This document shows positions 17,775-26,656 of a stretch of DNA of 64,000 nt, piece by piece. The notes beneath the pieces were generated by a model that worked only from the letters and a program-made list of their open reading frames with translations, did not search any database and had not been told where the DNA came from. Source of the DNA: Clostridia bacterium (lineage in GTDB: Bacteria > Bacillota_A > Clostridia > Christensenellales > Aristaeellaceae); NCBI GenBank assembly GCA_017525805.1, contig JAFXSH010000058.1, positions 1-64,000 of the forward strand, given 5' to 3'. The first letter of the stretch is position 1. The number at the start of each line of letters is the position of its first letter. Position numbers and translations under genes: made by a program.

Positions 17775-18464
17775 GTGAAGGATAAGCAGACCGTCATGGT
17801 GGTGGACGACGATCCCAATATTGCTCAACTGGTGAAGCTGTACCTGGAAAAGGAAGGCTTTGAGGTATCCGTGGAGACCCGCGGCGACGACGCCGTGGCC
17901 GCGTTCCAAAAAAACCCGCCCAGCCTGATGCTGCTGGACATCATGCTGCCCGGCATGGACGGATTGCAGGTGTGCCGCGCCATCCGGCAGATCAGCGCCA
18001 TTCCCATCATCATGCTTTCCGCCAAGGACGAAACCTTCGATAAGGTGTTAGGCTTAGAATTGGGAGCCGACGATTATATCACCAAGCCCTTCGAGGGCAA
18101 GGAGCTGGTGGCCCGGGTGAAAGCCGTACTGCGCCGTTCCTCCCCCGGTGAAAGCGAAAAGGACACGCTCTCCTTCCCCGGCCTCACCATCAGTTTGGAA
18201 AAATACGAGGTGCACTATCAGGGCAAGCTGTTGGAAATGCCGCCCAAGGAATTGGAAGTGCTGTACTTCTTAGCCGCTCACCAAAACCGGGTGTTCACCC
18301 GGGAGCAGCTCTTGGAACAGGTGTGGGGCTTTGACTTTTTCGGCGACAGCCGCACCGTGGACGTGCATATCAAGCGCCTTAGGGAAAAATTGCAGGACAG
18401 CGAAGCCTTAGGCTGGACCATCCGCACAGTATGGGGCGTGGGGTATAAGTTCGAGGTAAAATAA
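17775..18464 (+). CDS. OmpR/PhoB-family response regulator
   Basis: A 229-residue regulator. The receiver domain has the acidic pocket DDDPN, the phospho-acceptor Asp in LLLDIMLPGMDG, the Thr/Ser-equivalent in MLSAKDE, and Lys in ITKPFEG. The C-terminal winged helix contains the recognition region REQLLEQVWGFDFFGDSRTV and the wing RTVWGVGYKF. The start is GTG at 17775 with GGAGGTG 7 nt upstream. Its likely partner is the histidine kinase at 19180, separated from it by a methyltransferase gene. Confidence 0.92.
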   Translation: MKDKQTVMVVDDDPNIAQLVKLYLEKEGFEVSVETRGDDAVAAFQKNPPSLMLLDIMLPGMDGLQVCRAIRQISAIPIIMLSAKDETFDKVLGLELGADDYITKPFEGKELVARVKAVLRRSSPGESEKDTLSFPGLTISLEKYEVHYQGKLLEMPPKELEVLYFLAAHQNRVFTREQLLEQVWGFDFFGDSRTVDVHIKRLREKLQDSEALGWTIRTVWGVGYKFEVK

Positions 18465-18467
18465 AAA

Positions 18468-19076
18468 GTGATGAACATGACGGCGGAAAACGATACCCTG
18501 CGCTGGTATCAGGAAAACGCGGAGGAATTTATCGCGCGCACCGGGAACGTGGATATGACAGCCCATTACCGCCGGTTCCTTCATCAGGTTCCCACCGGCG
18601 GATATATTCTGGATTTAGGTTGCGGAGCCGGAAGCGCTTCCCTGTATTTCACTCAAATGGGCTATCAGGTCCTGGCCGTGGATGGATGCGAGGCGCTATG
18701 CGAACATACCCATCACCGCGCGGGCTGCCCTGTCCGCTGCATCCGCTTTGAGGAATTGGACTTTGCGGACGCTTTCGACGGCGTTTGGGCCTGCGCGTCG
18801 CTTTTGCACCTGCGAAAAGCTGAACTGCCTCCTGTGCTCCATCTGATCCGCAAAGCATTGAAGAAGAATGGCGTTTTTTACGCTTCCTTCAAATATGGGG
18901 ACGCGGAAAGAGAGAGGAACGGTCGGGTCTTTTCCGATTTCACAGAGGATTCGCTCCGCGCCATGCTGAATGAAACGGGCGGCTTTCAAGTGATCGATCT
19001 GTGTACCACCAGCGACGCCCGGCCCGACAGAGCGGACGAGTGCTGGGTCAATGTGCTGTGCCGCGCAAATAATTGA
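18468..19076 (+). CDS. Class I SAM methyltransferase between response regulator and kinase
   Basis: A methyltransferase of about 202 residues. It has motif I ILDLGCGAGSASLYF, an acidic second strand VLAVDGCEALCE, and the post-motif WACASLLHLRKAEL, as in small-molecule or protein methyltransferases of the UbiE/Tam class. It starts 3 nt after the regulator stop; GTG 18468, ATG 18471 and ATG 18477 are all possible, with no strong SD. Substrate is unknown. Interrupting a two-component pair suggests insertion or functional recruitment. A weak hairpin (19093-19109) follows. Confidence 0.8.
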   Translation: MMNMTAENDTLRWYQENAEEFIARTGNVDMTAHYRRFLHQVPTGGYILDLGCGAGSASLYFTQMGYQVLAVDGCEALCEHTHHRAGCPVRCIRFEELDFADAFDGVWACASLLHLRKAELPPVLHLIRKALKKNGVFYASFKYGDAERERNGRVFSDFTEDSLRAMLNETGGFQVIDLCTTSDARPDRADECWVNVLCRANN

Positions 19077-19179
19077 AAATGCAAAAGAGGCCCGCGCTTT
19101 TCGGGCATCGGACATATCAACTATACAATCTGTACTCTGTGCTCTCAAAAATGCCTTCAAAACGAGGTGACTCTCTCTT

Positions 19180-20685
19180 ATGCGCGGCCTGAGCATGTTT
19201 TCCCGGCTGCTGATCGTGTTCTTGGCGGTGATCTTGGTGTGCGTGGGCGTGCTGTCCGCGCTTTCTTATGTTAATCTGCGGGACAGTGCCATTGACAGCC
19301 GCATGAACGCCCTCAAGACCCAGGCCCGCGATATGGCGTACTTAGCCAGCCGCCAATCCTACGATTCCTTTTCCTCCATGTTCGGCACATCCAGCACGAC
19401 GGAGGAATACATGAAATGGAAATCCCGCCGCATTTACCAGGAATACAACGCCTATATCATGGTGGTGGACCGCAGCGGGAAAACCTTCGTATATTACAAC
19501 GAATCCACCTTACAGGACGAATCCCTGCAAAACGCCCTGGATCCGGATGAAATTTCCGCCTACATGGAACAGGCCCTCCAGGGCAAGGAAGTGGTGCGGC
19601 AGACGCAGAGCGCCGCCGGGCCCCTGTTCACCGTGCTGGTACCCTGGGTGCAGGATAATACCCTCACCGGCCAGCGCACCGTTATGGGCTTTATTCTGAT
19701 CCAGACCGCCGCCCAGACGGTGCACGCCTCCTATCAGGGCCTGATCTGGCAAACGGCCTTAGCAGCAATTGCCTTGTTTTTGCTGGCGGCGGCGGTGGTG
19801 TTCTTTATCGCCCGGCAGATGAGCCGTCCGCTTTCGGCCATGGCCCAGGCGGCGGGCAGCATGGCAAGGGGGGATTTCCAGGCCCGTGCCCCGGAGGAGG
19901 GCGGCAAAGAGATACAGGAGCTGTCCCAGGCGTTCAATCAGATGGCGGCCCAGCTTTCCAGCTTGGAGCAATCCCGCCGGGATTTCGTCGCCAACGTGTC
20001 CCATGAACTGCGCTCCCCCATCACCTCCATCCAAGGCTTCGCCCAAGGGATGCTGGACGGCACCATTCCCCTGGAGCAGCACACCCAGTATTTGCAGGTG
20101 ATCACCGACGAGACCCACCGTCTTTCCAAGCTGATCGGCAGTTTGCTGAACCTGTCCCGCATGGAAAACGAGGAAACCAGCTTGGCCTATACTGATTTTG
20201 ACGTGAACGAGCTGGCCCGGCGGGTGCTCATATCCCGCATGACCCAAATCGACGACAAACAATTGGAGATCGACGTACAGTTCGATTCCGACCCCTGCCT
20301 CGTCCACGCCGACGCGGACCAGATTCAGCAAGTCATCATTAACCTGTTGGACAATGCCATTAAGTTCACCCCGGAAAAGGGCACGATCACGATCCATACG
20401 AAGGAAGAAAAGGATCACGTTTCCCTGCGGGTAAAGGATACCGGCGTGGGCATCCTGCCCCAGGACGCGCCGCATATCTTCGACCGTTTCTATAAGGCCG
20501 ACAAGGCCCACACCGTGGGCAAGGGCACCGGATTGGGCCTGGCCATCTGCTATCGCATCATGGAGCGCCACGGCCAGCACATCCGTTTAATCAGCGGTGA
20601 GGGCGGGGCCGAATTTGAAATCACCTTGGAAAAGGGCAAAAGCGCCGGAGGACAGCATGGAGATTCAGGCAAGAGCGAAGATTAA
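19180..20685 (+). CDS. Sensor histidine kinase with HAMP domain
   Basis: A 501-residue membrane kinase. One transmembrane segment lies near the N-terminus (LLIVFLAVILVCVGVLSALS) and another near residue 190-210 (ALAAIALFLLAAAVVFFIA), bounding an extracytoplasmic sensor of about 150 residues. HAMP follows, then HisKA with the intact phospho-acceptor FVANVSHELRSPITS, and the ATPase with LLDNAIKFTPEKG, VKDTGVGI and GKGTGLGLAIC. It probably phosphorylates the regulator at 17775. The SD GAGGTGA sets the start. The last ~30 nt overlap ispE. Confidence 0.93.
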   Translation: MRGLSMFSRLLIVFLAVILVCVGVLSALSYVNLRDSAIDSRMNALKTQARDMAYLASRQSYDSFSSMFGTSSTTEEYMKWKSRRIYQEYNAYIMVVDRSGKTFVYYNESTLQDESLQNALDPDEISAYMEQALQGKEVVRQTQSAAGPLFTVLVPWVQDNTLTGQRTVMGFILIQTAAQTVHASYQGLIWQTALAAIALFLLAAAVVFFIARQMSRPLSAMAQAAGSMARGDFQARAPEEGGKEIQELSQAFNQMAAQLSSLEQSRRDFVANVSHELRSPITSIQGFAQGMLDGTIPLEQHTQYLQVITDETHRLSKLIGSLLNLSRMENEETSLAYTDFDVNELARRVLISRMTQIDDKQLEIDVQFDSDPCLVHADADQIQQVIINLLDNAIKFTPEKGTITIHTKEEKDHVSLRVKDTGVGILPQDAPHIFDRFYKADKAHTVGKGTGLGLAICYRIMERHGQHIRLISGEGGAEFEITLEKGKSAGGQHGDSGKSED

Positions 20686-21496
20686 CTGGACCCTGAACGT
20701 AACGGGGAAGCGGGAAGACGGCTATCATCTTTTGGATATGCTGATGCAGCCCATCGCCCTGCACGATACCCTGTATTTGGAGCCGGCGGAAGCGCTTTCC
20801 CTGACTGTGGAGGGAATGGAAGGCCTGTCCGCCGGGGAGGATAATCTGGTACTGCGCGCCGCCCGCGCCCTGCAAACCCTGTGCGGCGTTTCCCAGGGGG
20901 CAGCGCTGCATTTGGTGAAGCGTATCCCTATGGGGGCGGGCTTGGGAGGCGGAAGCGCCGACGCGGCGGCGGCCCTGAAAGTGCTGAACAAGCTGTGGGG
21001 CATTGGCCTCGATCTGCCCGCCCTGTGCAGGCTCGGCGAACGATTAGGGGCCGATATTCCCTTCTGTCTTCACGACGCGCCCCGGCGGGCCCAAGGCATC
21101 GGGGAAATCCTCACCCCCATCGACTGCGGCGCGTTTCCCCTGATCCTGCTTCAGCCCTGTGCCGCCCTGTCTACCAAGGAAGTGTTCGCGGCTTATCACG
21201 CGTCCGCCGCCATCGTGCCGCCGGATACGGAAAAGGCCATGGAAGCCCTGCAAGCGGGCGATTTAAAGGCCCTGCGGTATTGCGGGGGCAACGTGCTGGA
21301 AAGCGCCTCCATTCCCCTCAGGCCCCAAATTGCGGAGGCCAAAGAATCCCTGTACCGATCCGGCGCGGCCTTCGCGCAAATGACCGGCTCCGGTTCCGTA
21401 GTCTTCGGAGCGTATGAAACCGACGATCAGGCACAAAGGGCCTATGACGAACTAAAAGTCCAATATTCCCCCTGCATCCTCACCGAAACGGCTTAA
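20657..21496 (+). CDS. ispE: 4-diphosphocytidyl-2-C-methyl-D-erythritol kinase
   Basis: A 279-residue GHMP kinase that phosphorylates CDP-methylerythritol in the MEP isoprenoid pathway. The N-terminal ARAKINWTLNVTGKREDGYH, the ATP loop RIPMGAGLGGGSADAAAAL, and the C-terminal AQMTGSGSVVFG are diagnostic. The ATG at 20657 follows GGAGGAC and lies inside the kinase gene's end; the longer frame upstream lacks an SD. IspH of the same pathway is in the IspH-S1 fusion at 32710. Confidence 0.93.
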   Translation: MEIQARAKINWTLNVTGKREDGYHLLDMLMQPIALHDTLYLEPAEALSLTVEGMEGLSAGEDNLVLRAARALQTLCGVSQGAALHLVKRIPMGAGLGGGSADAAAALKVLNKLWGIGLDLPALCRLGERLGADIPFCLHDAPRRAQGIGEILTPIDCGAFPLILLQPCAALSTKEVFAAYHASAAIVPPDTEKAMEALQAGDLKALRYCGGNVLESASIPLRPQIAEAKESLYRSGAAFAQMTGSGSVVFGAYETDDQAQRAYDELKVQYSPCILTETA

Positions 21497-21509
21497 ATTT
21501 GGAGAAGTC

Positions 21510-22979
21510 ATGCAAAAAGTGCCCCATAAAAAAACACGGCGGCCCCTGAAAGGCCGCACTGTGCTGCTGATTTTACTTTGCTTCGCCGCGCTGGCGGGAG
21601 GCGGCCTTTATATCCTTCGATCCCAGCCCATCGTCCTGCCGCCCATGGCGGACAGCGAAACCGTGCTGCTGCTCAGCCGCCCCAAAGAGGACATCGCCGC
21701 CGTCGCCGTCGCGCCGCGGGACGGAACAGCCTACCCGCTGATCCGGCAGGGCGGCGCTTTTGTGCTGCTGGGCCAGGAGGAAGTCTCTCTGCGCTCCGAT
21801 ATCTTAGACGATCTGCTGTTGACCCTCACGGAACTGCCCGCCGAAACCACCGTGCTGCCCAGTTTCAGCGAGACGCAGGGCCTGCTGCTCTCGGCTTTCG
21901 GCCTGGACCCGGCACTGGCGCGGATCACCGTGACCTACACCGACGGGGAAAAGAAGGAACTGCGCGTGGGCAATCTTGCCCCCAACGAGGAAACGCCCCA
22001 GCGCTACTGCATGGTCAGCGGATCGGACGCCCTGTATACCATCCTGGAAGCGGACAGCGCCCCCTTGCTTCGGGATGTGGCTTCCCTGCGGGATTTTGCC
22101 CAGCCCTCCTTAGACGGTTCCCTGCTGGACCGCATCGAGATCACCGGGCAGATCGAATGGATCCTGCACTACACCCCTTCCGGCTGGCAGATGGACGCGC
22201 CATTCTCCTATCCCCTTTCCACCCTGCGCACCGACGCCCTGCTGAATAAGATCGAAAGCATGGGCTTTGCCTCCTGTTTGGGAGAGGCGGACCATCTGAA
22301 TCTCAAGGATTACGGCCTGGATGATCCCGTCCTCACGGTTACCCTCACCCAGGCAGCCACGGTGATCATCGGGGAAACCACGGCGGGGGAACAAGTCAGC
22401 GTGCCTGTGCCGGAAATGGTTTATACCCTGCGCGTCGGCGGCGAAACCGGCAAAAGCGGGGTCTATGTGCAGTGGCAGGATCAGGTGTTCACCGCCAGCA
22501 ATTTTCTCTTCGGCTTTTGGAAGGAATTGCAGCCCCTGGATTACGTGCTGCAAACTCCGGTGAACCTGCTGGTGAACGACCTGAACGAAGTGCGCTTTAC
22601 CCGCGGCGGAGCCACCCGCGCCTATCAGGTGCGCATGGTGGAGCAGATCACGGAAAACAACCAGATCGCCGTGGACGAATACGGCCGCGTGCTCTACGAC
22701 TGCGCTGTAAGGCGTGAAGGCGAAAACCAGGATATGGACGCGGAAGTTTTCCTTGCCTGGTATACCCGCTTAGCCAGCCTTGCCGGGGACGGGAAGCTGC
22801 CCGACGGCTGGGCCCCTTCCGGCGAAAGCCGTGCGGAAATCACTTTGGTCAACGATCACCTGACCCGCGTGATCACCCTTTGGCCCTACGACGCCCTCCA
22901 CGACGCCATCGCCGTGGACGGTGTGGCCCTGTACTACATCCGCAATACCTGGCTGGATGAAATTGGCGAAACGCCATAA
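21510..22979 (+). CDS. DUF4340 membrane-anchored protein
   Basis: A 489-residue protein with one N-terminal transmembrane helix (TVLLILLCFAALAGGGLYIL) and a large extracytoplasmic part made of repeated DUF4340-like beta modules. Typical pieces are GLDPALARITVTYTDGEKKE and YGLDDPVLTVTLTQ. Family members are often encoded beside Gld-type ABC exporters; no transporter is adjacent here. It starts 13 nt after ispE with GGAG as SD, so it is probably co-transcribed. Function unknown. Confidence 0.82.
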   Translation: MQKVPHKKTRRPLKGRTVLLILLCFAALAGGGLYILRSQPIVLPPMADSETVLLLSRPKEDIAAVAVAPRDGTAYPLIRQGGAFVLLGQEEVSLRSDILDDLLLTLTELPAETTVLPSFSETQGLLLSAFGLDPALARITVTYTDGEKKELRVGNLAPNEETPQRYCMVSGSDALYTILEADSAPLLRDVASLRDFAQPSLDGSLLDRIEITGQIEWILHYTPSGWQMDAPFSYPLSTLRTDALLNKIESMGFASCLGEADHLNLKDYGLDDPVLTVTLTQAATVIIGETTAGEQVSVPVPEMVYTLRVGGETGKSGVYVQWQDQVFTASNFLFGFWKELQPLDYVLQTPVNLLVNDLNEVRFTRGGATRAYQVRMVEQITENNQIAVDEYGRVLYDCAVRREGENQDMDAEVFLAWYTRLASLAGDGKLPDGWAPSGESRAEITLVNDHLTRVITLWPYDALHDAIAVDGVALYYIRNTWLDEIGETP

Positions 22980-22993
22980 AAAATCATATACGT

Positions 22994-24637
22994 TTATCTA
23001 ATGTGCTGCGGGCAGGGAAAATCCAGCGTAACGGTGGTGCCGACGTCGGGAGTGCTTTTCAGGGTCAGGCGGGCGTTGTGGAGCTGAGCCCCGTGCTTGA
23101 CGATGGACAGGCCCAGTCCCGTGCCGCCCACTTGCTGGGAGTGACTCTTATCCACCCGGTAGAAGCGTTCAAACACCCGGCTCTGCTGCGCCTGGGGGAT
23201 GCCGATGCCGGTGTCCGAAACCGACAGGCGCACGGCGTCCGGCAATTTTTTCACCGTCACCGTGACGCCGCCGCCGGGGCGGTTGTATTTGATCGCGTTG
23301 TCGCAGAGATTGTAAACCATTTCGTGCAAAAGCTGCCGCGCGCCGGAAACCTCCGCCGCTTCGCCCTCCAGCGCAAGATGGACCTCCTGCTTTTCCGCTG
23401 CCGCAGAAAGGCTTTCCACCACATCCTGGCACAGGTCGTAAAGCGCCACCGGCGCGCTTTCCGGCAGGCTCTCGTTACTATCCAAGTGGGAGAGCTTCAT
23501 AATATCCTCCACCAGGGCGATCAGGCGCCGCGACTCCTGGTGAATGCCTGCGGACAATTCCCGCACTTTATCTTCCGGGATGCCGCCCTGGGCCATCCGC
23601 TCCGCAGAATCGGAGATAGCGGTCAGGGGCGTTCTCAGTTCGTTGGATACGTTGGCGGAGAATTCCTGCCGCAGCCGCTCCCGCTGGGCGCGCTCGGTCA
23701 CGTCCATCCAAAGCAGCACCGCGCCCACAACGCTGCCGTGCGCGCGCACGGGGCTTGCGATGAGACGCCAGTTCCGGCCGTTTTTCTGCTGATCCGTTTC
23801 GCTGTGCTCCCCGGACAGCGCCTGTTCCGCGATGGCCAGCGTTTGTTCGCTGGAAAGCGCCTCTCCGCCGTCGGCCAGCTCCGGCAGCAATTGCCTGGCG
23901 CAGGCGTTGGCGCTGAGCACCTTGCCGCTCTTGTCCAGCAGCAGGAATCCTTCGCTCATGCTGTCGGTCAGGGCGGTGAATTCTTTTTGCTTGCGGTGCA
24001 GGGCCTCCATCTGTTCGTCGATGGTCAGCCGCTGTTCCTGGAGGCTGGCGATCAGGGGGGAAAGCTCGGAGTATACCTTGCTCCGATCCGGGTGATCCAG
24101 GTCCATTTCGTTGATGGGGCGCACGATCTGTTTGGCAGCGCGGAAGGACAGCACCCCCGAGAACGTCAGCACCAGCACGAACGCCCAAAGCACAGGACTG
24201 ACCGTGGCCAGCGCCGCCTGCACCGGGGGAAGCGGCATGGAAAGACGCAGGACGGAGCCGTCTTCCAGCCGAAGAGCACAGTAAACATACGTCAGCTTCT
24301 CTCCGTCGGGCTGCCGGGCCGCCTGACCGGCGCCCTCCGCAAGGGCGTCCTGCATCTCGGCTTTTTCAGTTAAATCCGAAAGGTCATTGGATGGGCTGGC
24401 AAACAGGACGCTCCCGTCCGCGGCCATCCAGACGACGCGCCTGTCGCATGCCAGATCGGTCAGATAATCCAGGCCGCTTTGCGCCACGCCATGGGCCACG
24501 TAGTACGTTTCCTGCCGCAGCGCGTTGGACGCCTCGTCCAGGTTCTGGCGGTACTGCAAGCCAAAAAACAAACCCGTGGTGAGCAGCAGCGTCAGCGCGC
24601 CGACCAGAAAGGAATAAACAAAAATCTTTTTCGTCAT
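22994..24637 (-). CDS. PhoR-like sensor kinase lacking the phospho-acceptor His
   Basis: 547 residues. The N-terminal TM (FLVGALTLLLTTGLFFGLQY), an extracytoplasmic region, a second TM near residue 135-160, and a PAS-like domain with LDKSGKVLSANACARQL are all visible. The HisKA box reads FSANVSNELRTPLTAI: the expected His is Asn332 (AAC codon at 23642-23644). The ATPase is otherwise intact: NLCDNAIKYN, VSDTGIGIP, GGTGLGLSIVK. Layout and the divergent Na/Pi transporter resemble PhoR of phosphate sensing. No response regulator is adjacent. It could be phosphatase-only, a pseudokinase, or a sequencing error. Confidence 0.85.
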   Translation of the reverse strand: MTKKIFVYSFLVGALTLLLTTGLFFGLQYRQNLDEASNALRQETYYVAHGVAQSGLDYLTDLACDRRVVWMAADGSVLFASPSNDLSDLTEKAEMQDALAEGAGQAARQPDGEKLTYVYCALRLEDGSVLRLSMPLPPVQAALATVSPVLWAFVLVLTFSGVLSFRAAKQIVRPINEMDLDHPDRSKVYSELSPLIASLQEQRLTIDEQMEALHRKQKEFTALTDSMSEGFLLLDKSGKVLSANACARQLLPELADGGEALSSEQTLAIAEQALSGEHSETDQQKNGRNWRLIASPVRAHGSVVGAVLLWMDVTERAQRERLRQEFSANVSNELRTPLTAISDSAERMAQGGIPEDKVRELSAGIHQESRRLIALVEDIMKLSHLDSNESLPESAPVALYDLCQDVVESLSAAAEKQEVHLALEGEAAEVSGARQLLHEMVYNLCDNAIKYNRPGGGVTVTVKKLPDAVRLSVSDTGIGIPQAQQSRVFERFYRVDKSHSQQVGGTGLGLSIVKHGAQLHNARLTLKSTPDVGTTVTLDFPCPQHIR

Positions 24638-24725
24638 GCGTTTTTCCCCCCAATCCTGTATTCAAGGCCTCTTGCCGCCTTAGTCGGACGCAGGGCGGCA
24701 ACTCCAATATACCACAGCTTTACCG

Positions 24726-24769
24726 GAAGTAACAGAGATTAGGATAAGATTTAACGTAGATTTAACATG
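24726..24769 (+). promoter_or_regulatory. Pho-box-like array of four 11-bp direct repeats
   Basis: Four consecutive 11-mers read gaagtaacaga, gattaggataa, gatttaacgta, gatttaacatg. The last two give TTAACG-N5-TTAACA, the pattern of the Bacillus PhoP box (TTAACA repeats spaced by 5). The orientation favours the downstream transporter. The -10 TATACT is at 24800-24805 with no good -35, as expected of an activated promoter. A minus-strand -10 (TATATT, 24706-24711) for the kinase lies next to the array, so both genes may be controlled. Confidence 0.6.
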
Positions 24770-24828
24770 ATACCGGCTGCGAAGTCCGTCTGAATGTAGT
24801 ATACTATCATCGTGGAGGTGGGAATTCT

Positions 24829-26580
24829 ATGGACATATCCCATGTCATTTCGCTTTGCAGCGGCATTGCGCTTTTCCTCTTCGGCATGACACTGATGGGC
24901 GACGGGCTCAAGCGCGTGGCGGGCAACCAGCTGGAGCTGGTGCTTTACCGGCTCTCCAGCACCACGTTCCGGGGCATGCTGCTGGGCACCGGCGTGACGG
25001 CGGTGATCCAATCGTCCTGCGCCACGTCCGTGATGGTGGTGGGCTTTGTGAACGCGGGCATGATGAAGCTGGCGCAGGCCATCGGGGTGATCTTGGGCGC
25101 GATCCTCGGCACCTCCATCACCGGCTGGATCATCAGCCTGAGCTATATCGAAGGCAGCTCCGGCGTTTTAAGCCTGTTCTCCACTGCCACGCTGACCGGC
25201 ATCGTCGCGATCATCGGCGTATTCCTGCGGGTGTTCTCCAAAAAGAAGGAGCAGCGGCATATCGGGGATATCCTCATGGGCTTTACCGTGCTGATGTACG
25301 GCATGAGCATCATGAGCGGCGCGGTATCCGGCCTTGGGGAGCAGCCCTGGTTCACCGGCACCCTGGCTTCTCTTTCCAATCCCGTGCTGGGCATCCTGGT
25401 GGGCACTGTATTCACGGCGATTTTGCAGTCTGCCTCCGCCGCCGTCGGTATCGTGCAGGCCCTTTCCGTCACCGGAGCCATGTCATTTGAAGCGGCGCTG
25501 CCGCTGCTCATGGGCGTCGCCATCGGCGCGGCGTTTCCGGTGCTGCTCTCCGCCTTGGGCGCCAACGCCGACGGAAAACGGACGGCGGCGGTGTATCTGG
25601 TCGCCGGGATCGTCAGCGTTATGGTCTGCGCGGCGCTGTTCTATCTCGCCGACGCCATTTTCCGCTTCACGTTCCTGCAAACAGTGATGAACCCGTTCTC
25701 CCTGGCGTTGGTCAACACCATCCTGCGTTTTGCCATGGTGCTGCTGCTCCTGCCTTTCACCGATGTGCTGGAGGCGCTGGTCTGCCTGCTGGTCAGGGAT
25801 AAACAGGCGGAAGCCGATCAGCTCACCGTGCGGCTGGAGGATCGGTTCTTGGGCCATCCGGCCCTCGCCGTGGAGCAAAGCCGCTTAACGATCGTCGATA
25901 TGGCGGAGCGCGCCCGGGAAGCCCTGTCCGCCGCCCTGTCCCTGACGGCAAACTATACCCCGGAGGGGCTGGAGGAAGTGGAAAAGATGGAATCCGACTG
26001 CGACCGGTACGAGGACGCGCTGGGTTCCTATCTGGTCAAGCTGACAGGCCGGGAGCTTACCCGCCGCCAAAACGAGGATGTTTCCAAATACCTGCATACG
26101 CTGACGGATTTTGAGCGCATTTCGGATCACGCCCTGGACATTGCTCACAGCGCCGCCGAGATCCATGATAAGAAGATCGATTTCTCCGACGACGCCACCC
26201 GCGAGCTTTCCGTTCTCAGCGCGGCCGTTCGGGAAATCGTGCGTCTGACCACGGAAGCCTTTGAGAAAAGCGACCTGACGCTGGCCGCCCGGGTGGAACC
26301 GCTGGAGGAACTGATCGACCAGCTCTGCGAAGACTGCAAGCGCCGCCATGTGGAACGCCTGCAGCAGGGCCGCTGCACCATTCAGCAGGGCTTTGTGTTC
26401 AACGATGTGCTCGCGGGCATTGAGCGCGTTGGCGACCATTGCTCCAACATCGCCGTGGCAATGATGGAATTGGAGGAAGACGCTTTCGATACCCACGCTG
26501 GCCTGCGCCGCATCCGGGACGCTCAATCCGCGGATTTCCAAACCGCTTACGACGACTACGCGGCCAGGTTCACCATATAA
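24829..26580 (+). CDS. Na/Pi cotransporter family protein with PhoU domain
   Basis: A 583-residue protein of the NptA/YjbB type. Residues 1-330 carry two inverted repeats of membrane segments, with GTGVTAVIQSSCATSVMVVG and a second QSASAAVGIVQALS, the QSSS-like signature of type II Na/Pi cotransporters. Residues ~350-560 form a PhoU-like helical domain (DFERISDHALDIAHSA and GIERVGDHCSNIAVAMME), which carries the metal-binding E/DxxxD motif. It likely imports or exports phosphate with Na. SD GGAGGTGGGAATT precedes the ATG. The pho-like box upstream supports phosphate regulation. Confidence 0.92.
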   Translation: MDISHVISLCSGIALFLFGMTLMGDGLKRVAGNQLELVLYRLSSTTFRGMLLGTGVTAVIQSSCATSVMVVGFVNAGMMKLAQAIGVILGAILGTSITGWIISLSYIEGSSGVLSLFSTATLTGIVAIIGVFLRVFSKKKEQRHIGDILMGFTVLMYGMSIMSGAVSGLGEQPWFTGTLASLSNPVLGILVGTVFTAILQSASAAVGIVQALSVTGAMSFEAALPLLMGVAIGAAFPVLLSALGANADGKRTAAVYLVAGIVSVMVCAALFYLADAIFRFTFLQTVMNPFSLALVNTILRFAMVLLLLPFTDVLEALVCLLVRDKQAEADQLTVRLEDRFLGHPALAVEQSRLTIVDMAERAREALSAALSLTANYTPEGLEEVEKMESDCDRYEDALGSYLVKLTGRELTRRQNEDVSKYLHTLTDFERISDHALDIAHSAAEIHDKKIDFSDDATRELSVLSAAVREIVRLTTEAFEKSDLTLAARVEPLEELIDQLCEDCKRRHVERLQQGRCTIQQGFVFNDVLAGIERVGDHCSNIAVAMMELEEDAFDTHAGLRRIRDAQSADFQTAYDDYAARFTI

Positions 26581-26594
26581 TACTTTTTCGTTCT

Positions 26595-26645
26595 AAAACA
26601 GAGCGCACAGCGGTTCCCTTCCGGGCGCTGTACGCTCTGTTTTTG
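26595..26645. terminator. Terminator between transporter and nucleotidyltransferase
   Basis: AAAACAGAGCG...CGCTCTGTTTTTG arms enclose a second stem (cagcg/cgctg). It serves convergent genes. Confidence 0.85.
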
Positions 26646-26656
26646 TTATGATCTCC

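Noticed and set aside
19090..19160. Third copy of the AGAGTTGAGAG palindrome after the methyltransferase
   Set aside because: Only scattered short matches (tgtact, gctctc); no paired arms could be identified.
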